From NCBI GenBank assembly GCA_001051155.2, contig JYIP02000003.1, positions 5,518,001 through 5,582,000 of the forward strand: a stretch of DNA of 64,000 bases. The letters run 5' to 3'. Shown here piece by piece: positions 38,484-49,600 of the stretch (positions are counted from its first letter, which is position 1; each line of letters opens with the position of its first letter). This DNA comes from Chrysoporthe austroafricana (taxonomy: Eukaryota; Ascomycota; Sordariomycetes; Diaporthales; Cryphonectriaceae). Both the position numbers and the translations under genes were made by a program. The notes under the pieces are model-generated. The model saw only the letters and a program-made list of their open reading frames with translations. It was not told where the DNA came from and ran no database searches.

Positions 38484-39588
38484 TATACTTTGCGGTTAAA
38501 TCGATAGCGGACTAGTTAATATCGGAATTAAATTGCTATAAAGCAGTATCTAGATTAAAACTTTCGGGAAAAGGACTTTTAAGAACCAAAACTTCCGAAA
38601 CGCGATATTCGGCCTCGGCTTTGCAGCGCTCTTCTTTAGCTTTTTCTTTCTCTAGCCGTTCCAAATTTTCAAAATTAGATAAGCTATAATAGAAAGCCCG
38701 GGCTATCCGTTCCTGCTATATTCGTTTTTATTTCCGCAGCCTTATTAGTTTGTCTTTTAAGCCTTTAATTTCGTTTTCTAATTTCTGAAATTAATTGGAT
38801 ACAAAAGAAAGCTTTATAGCATTAGTCGGTTTTAGAATATTGCAATTCGACTGATTATACTAAACGCATTTAAAATAACAGGATAAGTCTTATTTAGAAA
38901 TTATATACGATTCCAGATTAAAACGGTTATAATAGGAATAGAGTCGCATAATAATAGCGTAATGAATAATTCGAAAAATTAAAGATTCCCGCTACTTATT
39001 TTTATTAAAACGAAAATTGGAAAATCTCGGTTTCGAAACTCTATTAAGCATCTTAATTAGGAAGGCATAACAATACGCTTTTGCAAATTGGATTACTTAC
39101 GAAAGATTATTAAGAATAATAATCGATAAAAAAGGGGATAATATTATAACTCAATAGAGAACTAAACTGTATAATAAGAAAAAGGAGTTTAATAATACGT
39201 TCCGCTATTAGCCCTTCCCGTAAAACCTTTATAACCGCTTATATAACTTAAGGTTAAGGCTATAAAAGAAGCAGGATTTAAGGATTTGCTTTAGATTTAG
39301 CAAATCCGGATTTAAAGATTTGTTACAAATTCCTAAATCTAGAACTGAAAAGCTAGATATATAAGGATAAAATATCTACCAGACAGATCATTATAGCTTT
39401 TTAGTCGTAAATCTAAATATTACTTAAACCCTATTATACATCCAAGCGATAGCCTTATAAGCTTGTAAATATTGCAAATATTTATTAAATAGGTTTCCGG
39501 TATTTAAGGCTATATTTGGCACCGCTCTTGCTAATATAAACCTTTTAACTTTACAGTTTATCCTAGAATCGTTATAGCGTTTATAACA
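38484..39588 (+). mobile_element. Family A 3' end (antisense ORF and 3' LTR)
   Basis: Plus-oriented remnant. The antisense accessory ORF on minus (about 38,490-38,800) retains a K/E-rich helix. It is followed by a spacer, a polypurine tract (AAAAAAGGGGATAA at 39,128-39,141) and the 3' LTR 39,142-39,588. Everything upstream of the antisense ORF is replaced by element B copy 2. Confidence 0.7.
39142..39588 (+). repeat. Family A 3' LTR
   Basis: 447 bp, TATTATAACTCAATA to GCGTTTATAACA. Its internal short repeat at 39,285-39,345 (AAATCCGGATTTAAAGATTTG) differs from those in other LTRs of the family. Confidence 0.75.
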
Positions 39589-39689
39589 ATTATTAATACT
39601 CTTTTATATAATTAATATAGCGAAATGCTTAAGAATTTTAATCTTATTATTTATTCTTTAGGAATTATTCTAATATAATTTTAGCGCAT

Positions 39690-40420
39690 GCTATTTTTAT
39701 AATTTAATAAATACAATAAGGGTTTTGCTATTATTACTTTCGAAAAGCGTATATATTATAAGACTTTAGCTAAAAATTTAGCCAAATACGAACAAAAGAT
39801 TCCTTTAATTAATTAACGCAATTAGCTAGAAAAAAGAAACTTATTAATATATATTAATATAATCGCCTATTAAAATAATTGCAAGTATAGCTTTATTTAT
39901 ATTTAAAATAGAAAATTCTTATTATACTTTTTGCTAATAAAAATCGCTAAATATATTTATATAGTAATCCTATAAGTATATAAGTTTGGCAATGCGCATA
40001 TAAGCAATAAATTACTTTTATATTTTATTATAATCTATTTATTAAGCTTTTATTTAGATTTCAATATTATTTTACTTATTAAAACTAATAATTACGAGTT
40101 AGACTTTAATATTGCTTTCTTAATCTAGCTCGAAAAATATAAAGAATACTTGGAAGCTAATCGGGTTATTGCATATTAAAAGCGCTTAATTACTATTAGC
40201 AAATATATAGCTTATTACAATTTAGTTAAAACTTTCTTATTAATTAATTCCGATTACAATAAGCTAGCCTGTAATATTATTAAGGAAATAATAGCAAAAG
40301 TATTTAGCTAAATAGGAAAAGATTTCAAAGCAGAGCTGGAATAGAAAGCTTTGGAAAAGAGTCTAAGAGCTTTAAGCAATTGCTTTTATATTAACATCTT
40401 AAAACATATAGAGTAAATTA
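39690..40420 (+). pseudogene. Unidentified decayed coding relic
   Basis: One reading frame (starting at 39,721 modulo 3) stays coherent for about 240 codons; its only stops are TAA/TAG at places where CAA/CAG/TGG would fit. Pieces include FEKRIYYKTLAKNLAKYEQK, YKFGNAHISNKLLL, LEKYKEYLEANRVIAY and IGKDFKAELE followed by KALEKSLRALSNCF. I do not recognise the family, and it is not part of elements A or B. It begins about 100 bp after the LTR at 39,588. The stretch from 40,420 to about 41,040 shows nothing I can name. Confidence 0.45.
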
Positions 40421-41339
40421 TAAGCAAGTTCGTTCTATTATACTTATTATTGCTTAATTATATTAAGTCTTTTTTATTAGCAAATTATTATTATTTCCTA
40501 TTATTACGGCTATAAAAAGCCCGAAAATTCTGAATGCTATTATGCTATTATAAATATAATATAATATAAGAAAATATCTATTGAAATATACTTGATTTGA
40601 GAAAGCTAAAGCATAATAAAAAATTAAATATAGTATATTATTATTTTCATATTTGTAAAAAGCTATAAGGGCTTATTTATTAACCTTATTTCTATTATTC
40701 TATTCCTTTTTATTACGAATGCTCTATAGATCTTTCTGCAAACAAATGCTATATCGTATAAGCAATTAATACTTGCTCGGTTATTAACTAGAGGTAATGG
40801 TATTATATTTAAGGAATTCATAATAAATAAACTATATATCGGTAGCAAATTTATTTAATAATTTTATAGTAAATTCATTATTAAGTTTATAAGGAATTTA
40901 TAAATAAATATAAGGTAAATTTATTATTAGAATTACGTATAAATTTAAATAGTTTCGGACTTTTATCCTTTAATATATATGAGAAAAATATTCTTTTTTC
41001 ATATATTAGTAAGGTATTATTAATAGAATAAGAATTTATCTAATATTCTATATTTTATTTCTCAAACTAGTATTAAGATTAATTAAAACTAATAAAATAA
41101 TATAAGTCGAAAATAACAAATTAGGATATAAAATCGAACAAATTCTTAAATATTGCAAATTAAGCTATAATCTAGAATATCTTATCAAATAGAAAAATTA
41201 TTCAATAAGCGAAAACTTATAAAAACTTAAAAGCAATTTACAAAATGCATTTTAAGCATTAGCAGACTATTTGAATAAATAATAACGGGAAAAAGCTAGC
41301 AGATAAAAGAATAATTTATTAATTAACTAGAAGGATAAT

Positions 41340-41736
41340 CAGAACTAGAAAGACTAGCTATATTTTCGGATTTAGCTATTAAATTAATAACAGACTAATT
41401 AATATCCGACTTAAATTGCTATAAGGCAATATCAAAATCGAAACTTTTAAAAAGAGGATCCTTAAGAATAAGAGGTTTCGCAGCCCGATATTCTGCTTTA
41501 GCCTTATAATGTTCTTTTTCGGACTTTTCGGCTTCCAGATAATCTAGCTTTTCGATAGTATCCAGTCTATAACGGATAGCATAAGCTATTTTATTAGCTT
41601 ATAACTTCTTCTATTTCCGTAAATAATAAACCTTTGCTACAGCACATTCCAGCTCTTTTTCAGTATTATCCAAAGTAGCTTTAGCAGCAAAATGCCAAGC
41701 TACGATCTTTTCTACTTAGGAAGGAAAAAGCCTATA
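41340..41736 (-). pseudogene. Antisense accessory ORF of copy A4, split by a solo LTR
   Basis: On minus it reads ...YNIDTIEKLDYLEAEKSEKE, then ALQQFKSDIN with the same layout as 24,471-24,728. It is interrupted at its N-terminal side by the solo LTR. One of five copies of this frame in the window. Confidence 0.6.
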
Positions 41737-42171
41737 TGTTATAACCCAACAAGGGACCGGCCAGAGAAAACTAGCCAGATACTTACCCCTTAGCCTTACC
41801 TGTAAGAGACCTTACAACCGCTTACGCAACCTAGGGTTAAGGTCAGATAAGATAAGGATTATTAGATTACCAAGTGAGCCAGTAAGCCAGGCTTACTGAA
41901 TTACCAGGTAAGCCAGTAAGCCAGGAACTGAAGAGCCGGATATATAAGGACAAGATATCTACTAGATAGATTACTATAGCTCTTCAGTCGTAAATCTAAG
42001 TACTACTTGAACCCTGCTATATATTCAAGTGATAGCCTTATAGGCTTGTAAACATTGCAAATATTTATTAAACAAGTTTCCGGTATTCCAGGCTATACTT
42101 GGCACCGCTCTTACTAGCATAAACCCCTTGACTCTACAGTTTATCTTAGGATTGCTGCAGCGTTTATAATA
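41737..42171 (+). repeat. Solo LTR, family A, with 5-bp target duplication CTATA
   Basis: It starts TGTTATAACCCAACA (unmutated TG) and ends GCGTTTATAATA. CTATA is present immediately before (41,732-41,736) and after (42,172-42,176). Length is 435 bp. This pins the true ends of the LTR family and shows that recombination between the two LTRs removed an inserted element. Confidence 0.9.
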
Positions 42172-42463
42172 CTATATATATCGCAATTCTCGCGCTTATA
42201 ACGAATATACTTAACATAATAGAAAAAGTCTTCTTCCAATACTAAATAGCGAACCTTGCAAGCAGTATAGGACAAATATGCTAGCATTTTGATAAAGCGA
42301 GATAAAGCGATAAGCTAAAAAGAAATACTCTAATCGGTTTTCCTATAGCAGCATTTTTCGACTCTAAAAGATATTTCGATTAGAAAGGCGCAATAAACGA
42401 AAGAAAAGATAAGCGGAATATACGAAAGATTGTTAGAAACAATAACCAATAAGAAAGGGATAA

Positions 42464-42917
42464 TATTATAACTCAATATGCAAAACCAGAGTACAGTACT
42501 AAAGTACTCTGAAATGGATCGCATAGTATAAGGATTCCTAGAACTTATAGAAAAACCAATTAATGCTTATATAAGCAAGGATTAGGGTTTTGAACCGCAA
42601 GAACCGGTTAGCGGTCCTTTCGATATAATTACAGGACTGCAGCATTCGTTTAACGATTCTATCGGTCCAGAACTAAAGAGCTGGATATATAAGGACAGAA
42701 TATCTACTAGATAGATTAATATAGCTTTTCAGTTGTGAATCTAAATATCACTTGGGATCTATATATCGTTTCTAGTAATAGCTTTATAGCTTATAAACTC
42801 GTATATTTGAAGACTCAGTATATTTCCGAATTCAAGGCTTATACTTGGCACCGCTCTTGTTAGCATAAACCCTTTGACTTTACAGTGTATCTTAGGATTG
42901 CTGCAGCGTTCATAACA
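42464..42917 (+). repeat. 3' LTR of copy A4 at the isochore border
   Basis: 454 bp, TATTATAACTCAATA to GCGTTCATAACA, preceded by a polypurine tract (AAGAAAGGGATAA, 42,451-42,463). The next base begins GC-balanced DNA. Confidence 0.8.
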
Positions 42918-44565
42918 ACGAGCGTATCGTCTCCCCAGTGCAACCCTAAATTGGGGTCGGGCCCTACCTCGGGCGGTAGGCGGGCTAATTAGCAGCCCGA
43001 CCCAGCAGCAACCGATCCAGCGTTAAAGCACGGGCCACCCCCGCCGGTTTATATGGCTGATTGTGGCAGAATCGGCGCGGAATAGCGCTTAGGGCGAGCT
43101 TGAGAGGGGGAAGAAGTTGTGACATAAAGAGCCCCCGAAGAGGGCGTACAAAAGGAGGGGAAACCGCCCTCCCAGCAGAAGGGGCCTGTTCCTCTCTTTT
43201 CTTCAAGATTCAGTTACTATTCCTTACTACGTTACCGCCTACTACTTGTACGGAACTGTTAGCCTCTTCAGATACAGCCTCGAATACAGAAGCTCTTCTC
43301 TCCACTTAGGGCGTACATCTTCAGCTTAACCTAGAATCCGACAGGCCGGTACTGTCACACCGGACTCGTCCGAATTTCCGCCAGGTCAGCATCTTGCCCA
43401 GCAAGCAGCTGCACACACGTATGGGGCTACGCATGGGCCTTGCTACTGACATACTCCCACGAATTTGAGACGGTAGAGTGTTCGTCGGCGAGCCTCGGAC
43501 GTTACATCGATCCACAGCAGAGTCCGAGCCATGATCGACAAGGCGCGTCTACCAGGCCCGAAAGCTTACAATTGTGTCCAGTGGCATCGGTTTGACTGAG
43601 ATGTGCATGGTTTCTAGATGAACATCAATTACGTCGGGATCGACAGCATCGAAGACGCTACTATAATTAGTGATCTTTTTGTCTCATTAATGACCTCTAG
43701 CGCACTGCACTGACGATTTCTTCAGGTACTCTCAGGCTTATATTTGTCGTTTTCGATGCTGCAGGCAGCTTTATTCAACGAATCAGTGTCACCACGAGGT
43801 CGGCCGAATGATGGGACCTCAACAATGGAGAGGTGCCGCCCAGGTGCCAGGTGACAAGCTTGCGAGCCCCAGTCCGGCATGTTTAGTTCCAACGACCACA
43901 CGCATAGTCCCAAAGTCACTGGAGTGATTTTGCTGGCATGAAAAGCCTTCATCAATCCTTATTCACTGCCATAGTTATCCAACAAGCCTCTTGCTAGGTA
44001 CCTGGGCTCACAGCACGCCACCGAGAGCTGCCTAGGAAAGAGAAGGATAGTCAGTGTTTAAGATTGTATGAGACAAACCATGACAAAATGGATATGCCCC
44101 GGCACCCTTCGGGACAGCAGCGGGATCCCGGCGGTACCTAGGTATGCCAGTTTCATACCGGGTTTTTAACGAATCGATCGGCTCACTACACACCCGACAC
44201 GTAACGGCTCCTCGTGCTTGGGCGCTTCGGCTTCACGGTCGGCCGCCCGTATTCTTGTTATCAGAACTTCATATATTCCTGGGGTGACACGCATATGATT
44301 CATCCGTTCACCATCAAAATAAGTGTAACTCCGAGATTGTTAATAATAGAACCTACTTCAACATATACACACGCCTTTGTTGCTTGCTAACTCGAGTCAG
44401 CTTGCGGGTAGAAGAGATGTCTGATATTGGCTGATAAAGCAATTTGCTGGACAGAACGCGAAAAGTAATATATCCCAGAGGTAATACTGTGTCATAAGCC
44501 GTTGTATCGAACTATATATCCTCGTCCAACTACCTAAATTCATCCTCCAAAGCACATCGTCCGAA
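42918..44565. other. Gene-free interval; GC-rich hairpins at the isochore edge
   Basis: No convincing gene. At 42,954-43,003 a 9-bp perfect inverted repeat (GGGTCGGGC / GCCCGACCC) encloses a 6-bp stem (CCTACC / GGTAGG, 42,963-42,980). Short open frames at 43,061-43,309 and 43,321-43,515 lack domain patterns. A TACCTAGGTA palindrome lies at 44,135-44,144. Confidence 0.6.
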
Positions 44566-45656
44566 TCAGTATAGATCTGCTGGGCCGGTCTTGAACTTTT
44601 CAGGGCGCAGCAGCTTCATGGGATCCTCGAAGTTGACCCATCCCATCATAGGATCGGAGAGACCCCAGCCGAGGAGCCTCTGTGTCTTCTCATCCCTCGC
44701 CTTGATAACACTCTCAGGGATCGTGATAAACTGGTTTTCCTCTTGCCTCAGCCCTACAAACACATTAGCTCGTGTCTCCCGTCACAACAACAGAGACGAT
44801 CCTGATCGTATTTGTTTCCCATGGGGAGAGAGAGGGAAACTCACATCCGCGAGTGCAGAAAGTGCCATAGACGAGACGCCATTCGTCCTGGGTCTTGTTA
44901 GCCGAGCCTCCGTGGTAACACGACGCTAGCATGAGGAAGGCGTCGCCTGCGTCGAGTTCTGCATAGAAGCACTCCTCCTCCTTGGGCTGGCGCTCGTTGC
45001 CCCAGAGGTGCGAGCCGGGGATGAATCGTGTGGCGCCGTTCGCCCTGTGCGTCTTGACGCCGGCAACAAAAAGCCCGACCGCCGTCTCTCGGCTGTTCAG
45101 GTCACGCTCATCGTTCCACTCCGAGATCTCGGTGTGGGCGTTGTGCCAGATGTAGTCGTCCTGGTGATGATGGTCAACAAGAGAGAAAAAGAAGCTCGCG
45201 GCGCAAGGGATGACGGCACTTGTGACTTACTCTGTGGATTTGCTGGTCTTTGGCGCCGGGACCGACCTGAAAAGCTGTGCAGGCGCTGACTTGGGGGTAC
45301 GAGACATGAGCCCTGCGGTCCTCGCCCCACCAGAAAGAGTTCCTGGTGCAAAGGAAATGTTCGCAGACAGCCTGGTACAGCGGGTTCATGAGCATCTTGT
45401 CGGTGAAGGTCGGGGAATAGGCGTTCATCCCGGGGGCCCGTCTGGTCTCTCCCGGAAAGAAAGCACCATCCCATGGCTTGTCCTGTTCAAGCCGAGGAAG
45501 AATCTCCTTGTACGCTTGATTGATATCGTCCATTCCGAGGAATTTGCTGACTATGACGCCGCCATCACGCTTGAGGAGATAGAGAATGTCCTCAAGCGGG
45601 GTGTCTATGCTGACCCTCTGGGGACCTTTCGGGTACTTGTCGACAAGGCCTGGCAT
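44566..45656 (-). CDS. Phytanoyl-CoA dioxygenase (PhyH) family oxygenase
   Basis: An Fe(II)/2-oxoglutarate oxygenase that hydroxylates or otherwise oxidises a small molecule; substrate unknown. Three exons: 45,656-45,231, 45,160-44,845 and 44,753-44,566, with GTAAGT and GTGAGT donors and AG acceptors. They join in frame to 309 residues, normal for the family. Iron ligands are visible as the H-x-D motif (His141-Arg-Asp143, spanning the first splice) and the distal His225 in CYHGG; Arg237 in EWRLVYG is a likely 2-oxoglutarate anchor. The C-terminal exon begins within RGWLRQEENQF, a usual ending for fungal members. No signal peptide. The start MPGLVDKYPKG is the first Met of the frame. It shares a 0.9-kb divergent promoter region with the acetyltransferase. 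Confidence 0.9.
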
Positions 45657-46570
45657 TGTGAGGACGGAGACAGCAGCTCAACGGAGGTGAATGAGGTTAC
45701 ACGATAATCTGGAGGAGAGTTGGAGTTGTGGTTATGGTGTATTTGACAGACGACAGATAAGAAAAAGAGAGCGTCTTCGCCTTTATAGCCAGCCTTCCCA
45801 TCTTTCCGCCGTGGCAGAGACGTCCACCGAGACTTGCTCTTTTCCCTTTTCGGCTCCCATAGGCGCTCAAAATGGGTGCAAGCCTCTGGGCTGTAGACGG
45901 TCAGCCGCAGATGCATGTATAATTGGCCATCATGTCACATGCCCAGGTGTAGCGGACGAATCTGTGGCAGGATGACGGGTTGAGGTTTCGAAGATAAAGG
46001 CGGGATTTCCCAACCGAAAAAGGCTATCAAGCTGTGCTTCATGGCACGATACCAGAAGATGGAGGGGGGTGATAATGTACTATGGTACGCAGTTGAATGC
46101 CATGTGTGGGTTCATCGCCACAGGCCCTCCTGGTGTCGGCTCGTTGCCTACCTAAGTACATAGTATATACCTTGGGGCTAATGACACCCGTTGGGGTATG
46201 TTCCCCCCCCCCCCCCGGCAGGTGCCTGGGCTGCATCGCTAGCGCAGTAAATCTCGCTGTCGCTTCCTAGAAACCGAAAACGGAAAGGCGCGCTCATGGG
46301 TGAAGTATGTGCGCCGGGGGTTTCCTGCGGCCACTATACTTCATAGTGGTAGGTACGTACACAGTCCCGCACTGTAAGGGTGATAGCGGTATTTTCCTCA
46401 AGTTAGTATCGCCGAAGGGCTTTCCCTGTCTTTGCTCAAGAACACGCACGGCGGAAACCATCTCTGGATTCTTCCTCCCTACGTACGTGTTCCGGGGTCG
46501 TAGACGATCGATCCACTGGCATCTTGGAATCTATCACCAGCTGCTGCTCTTCGGCTGGACGGGACGCATC
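45657..46570. promoter_or_regulatory. Divergent promoter region: PhyH (-) / acetyltransferase (+)
   Basis: A 914-base interval between two start codons that point apart. It contains a run of 14 C (46,203-46,216) and a one-mismatch form of the ACCTAGGT palindrome (TACCTAAGTA, 46,149-46,158). No convincing additional coding region was seen. Confidence 0.5.
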
Positions 46571-47483
46571 ATGTTCTCCAACATTGACGAGGAAGACAAT
46601 CTCGCCCGCATGCGGCGGGGCGAGCTTTACTACGCCTTTTCGCCGCAGCTCGTAGCTGCGCGGAGGCGATGTGGAAACGCTGTCGACCGGCTCAACACGG
46701 CGGGAGAGCTGAGTCGCCGACAGATCGCCGAGTACTGGAAGGAGTGAGTTTCCGTCAGGCAAATCACGGTCCCGATGACGCCTACTCGCCAACTCTGCGT
46801 GCGCCTCGTCGTCGTCATCCAAGAACTAACATGGCACAGGATCACAAACAGCGACCGCCCTCTCCCGCCGCCGGCCGCGACCGACGAAGAAGAGGATGCG
46901 GTCCTGCACGAATATCCTTGGATAGAACGGCCGATCCGCATCGACTACGGGACCAACATCAAGGTCGGAAGCAACGTCTTCATCAACTTCAACTGCACCT
47001 TCATAGACACCTGTACCGTGTCGATCGGATCGCGCACCCTCATTGGTCCCAATGTGTCCTTTTTCAGCGGGACGCACCCTCTTGACCCGGATCTCCGCAA
47101 CGGCACCAACGGACCGGAGCTGGGCGGTACCATCACTGTCGGTGCGGACTGCTGGCTGGCAGGAAACGTCATGATCCTGCCGGGCGTGACAATAGGCGAC
47201 GGGTGTGCGATTGGAGCTGGGAGTGTTGTTACCAAGGTAGGTGTACCTGCTTCCTTTCCATGTGTGTTGTCTTGCATGCTCTAGCCATGCAATCCAGAAG
47301 ACGACAGGTGATAATATCTATATCTCCCTACAGGACGTCCCGGCGTACCATGTTGCGGCCGGCAACCCGGCCAGGATCCTCCGAAAGATCGAGCGGAGAT
47401 ACAAGGCAGAGCAAGAGATGAAAAATGGCCCGGAAAAAGACATGGCAGAGTTGGCGGTCAAGATAGAACAGTCGGCATCGTGA
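46571..47483 (+). CDS. Maltose/galactoside O-acetyltransferase-like enzyme (hexapeptide repeat)
   Basis: Transfers acetyl from acetyl-CoA to a hydroxyl of a sugar or similar acceptor. Exons 46,571-46,743, 46,840-47,236 and 47,334-47,483 join in frame to 239 residues. The N-terminal Mac domain is recognised by RMRRGELYYAFSPQLVAAR. The remainder is a left-handed beta-helix of hexapeptide repeats (IKVGSNVFINFN, LIGPNVSF, GADCWLAGNVMILPGVTIG). The catalytic His137 sits in SGTHPLDP. The family-typical DVPAYHVAAGNPARILR follows the third splice. The start MFSNIDEED is chosen because the Mac domain begins just after it. Cytosolic. The second intron (97 bases) interrupts VTK/DVP. Confidence 0.9.
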
Positions 47484-47950
47484 GCTACCTATAGACATTG
47501 TCCACGGCCAGTTTCCAGGGTCCATATTTCAAATGGTGCCTCGGAAAAGGGGGGGGGGTTGTTGTACCCAGGTAGTAGAAGTACGAATTGCCACGTACAT
47601 AGCGAAGACATGTCGTTGACTTGATGATATCTAAGACCAGGTCGGGCTCGGGCGTGAAACTAACAAGTACATACTTACATATGATTTCATGTTCCAGAAG
47701 CTTGAGGACGACACCTCCTTGTCCCCCAGGGCCGCTCCCCCGGTTCGGCCCCGCGTGACATCTTGCCGTAGGTCAATCACAGGGTTATCAGTGAGGGGAA
47801 GATAGCGACGACCCCCTCCCCCCGGTAGCCTGTGGTACCAGTGGTATTACTCATGTACCGTCCCCCATTCAACCTCCCACCTCCTTCCAGACTCTTCGTG
47901 GCCATTGATACAATCAGGCGATTCCTTCACGATAACCGTTCGATCGTGGC
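47484..47950. other. Intergenic interval, acetyltransferase to regulator 1
   Basis: 467 bases holding the acetyltransferase 3' end and the regulator promoter. A G-run (47,550-47,558) and AGGTAG-type words are seen. No gene recognised. Confidence 0.4.
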
Positions 47951-49600
47951 ATGATGTTTGAACCAGCGGGACGCAGAGCTGACAGGTGTGGGATTGTCAA
48001 CGCGCCGCGGCGCTCCAGGTCTGGCTGCCAGCAATGCCGTCAGCGCAAGAGGAAGTGCGACGAGCGACACCCACGCTGCGCCGCCTGTGTCCAGCGAGGC
48101 CTGCCGTGCAACTGGCACCGCGAGGCCCAGCGGCCCGTCACCCGCCGTCAACAGCACTACAACAAGGACTTCACGGTGCCTCAGGAGATGCGCCCGCTCG
48201 TCAACGTCTTTGCCGCCCCGACCGCCTCCGTCGTCCAGCGTCTGCTCTCACACTTTTGCACTGCCGGCCCTCTGTGGATCACCGCCGGCGGTGATGCGAA
48301 GGGTGCGGCGTGTCTGGGCCTGATCATGCCCGTCACAACCCGAAGCCCCTTGGTCCTCAACTGCGTCTTAGCCCTGGCTGCCGGCGACCTGAGCAAATAT
48401 GTGCCTGCGAGTTCCGACATGGCCAGCTTATCCTACGGCTTCTATGGCCAAGCCGTGGCTGGCGTTCAGTCGGCTCTCGACAAGGAACTGACAGGCTCAG
48501 AATCAGAACGACCTCTGACTGACGCAGGTAGGTGTTCCGCAATCCCCGTGTTCATTGTTTTATATATATATATCTCCTCTTCTGTGGTTGCCAACCGTCG
48601 CCACCAGGAGACGAGACGCTGCTGGCTATCATCCTGCTCTGCGTACACGAGGTGAGTCCCGAACCAGACCCCCCCCACCCCCACCCCCACCCCCTTCTCT
48701 TTGTGCCGCGCGGCAAGATGCTCTCTCTCACTAAATGGATCCCCTGGGCAGGCCGTGAATTTTACCACCGCCGATAGAATCCTAACGCATATCAACGCTG
48801 CCGCGGCGCTGTGTTACAGTCGCTCTTTTTCAACCGCCCCGGACGCCGGCCTGCGCGGGCTCTTGTTCGAAATCTTCTGCTACGTCTTCTCCCTGACCGC
48901 CTTTTCCCATGGCCACAGCCTACAGCTTCATCTAGCCTTACAGGTGTTCAGTTCCCCTTTTCTCTCCGGCAGCTACTACCAAGGCATCCTCCTCGGACGG
49001 GGACTGGAGGTCTTCTCCTTCATCCTCAGGGTCGCGATGCTTACGGGCAGCACCGCCTCGACTCCCGTGTTCGACGACGCTGCCGCCGCTGAACTGAGCA
49101 TCATCGAGGCACGGCTAGTGGATCTGTCCCTGCCGCAGCCGCACGATGACGACAGCATCATCGCCACCACGGACGAGGACATCGCCTTCGAGCTGTACCG
49201 GCTGGCGTGTCTCATCCACGTCAGGAAGACGTTGCACCCGGAGCTCGCACCCTACGCCGCAGAGATACAGCAGCTCGTGGTGCAGTTCATCTCGAACCTC
49301 AACGAGCTGCCGCCGTCGTCCCCCGCGAATGGTATCCTGTGCTGGCCGCTCGTGGTGGCCGGTATGTCCTCCGTCGTGGGGACCCACCGACGGCTGATTG
49401 CAGGCAGGCTCCGGAAGAACCACGAGACGTGGAGGACAGACATCCTCAGCAAGAGCGTCGACATCCTGTCCAAGAAGTGGAGGGAGGAGAAGAGCGCCGG
49501 ACGTCTGCATGCCCAGAGGATGGGCGTGTCCTGCCTTACCGAGGCGTGGACTTCGCTTGCGGCCACCCGAGCTCTCCAGTATCCGGTCCCGTTGCTATGA
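47951..49600 (+). CDS. Zn2Cys6 transcription factor with fungal-specific C-terminal domain (regulator 1)
   Basis: A probable pathway-specific regulator acting in the nucleus. Exons 47,951-48,527, 48,608-48,651 and 48,752-49,600 join in frame to 489 residues. The zinc cluster has Cys26, 29, 36, 43, 46 and 53 (SGCQQCRQRKRKCDERHP then RCAACVQRGLPC), with basic residues between Cys 2 and 3. The C-terminal half resembles the fungal-specific TF domain of the PF11951 type (ELYRLACLIHVRKTL, then NGILCWPLVVAGM). The first Met is followed by another; either may be used. The middle exon is only 44 bases and carries LLAIILLCVHE. It lies in the same direction as the acetyltransferase, and convergent with the SDR. 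Confidence 0.88.

Larger units (their letters stand above)
41040..42917 (+). mobile_element. Family A copy A4, 3' end only, with nested solo LTR
   Basis: The chromodomain remnant (about 41,090-41,215, GYKIEQILKYCKLSYN then YLIK-stop-KNY) is followed by the antisense ORF on minus (41,340-41,736), a solo LTR inserted in it (41,737-42,171), the rest of the spacer, a polypurine tract and the 3' LTR. Less RIP-mutated than the left part of the window. Its 3' LTR ends the AT-rich block. Confidence 0.75.

Noticed and set aside
40663..40848. 61-codon minus frame in the AT-rich block
   Set aside because: Short, no homology pattern, and absent from other copies of the surrounding repeats.
43061..43309. 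82-codon plus-strand frame just right of the isochore border
   Set aside because: Low-complexity R/G-rich start, no domain, and an overlapping 73-codon frame on minus in the same GC-rich repeat-like DNA.
45008..45707. Plus-strand frames of 93 and 165 codons
   Set aside because: They are antisense shadows of the PhyH gene, whose exons, splice sites and iron ligands are clear on minus.
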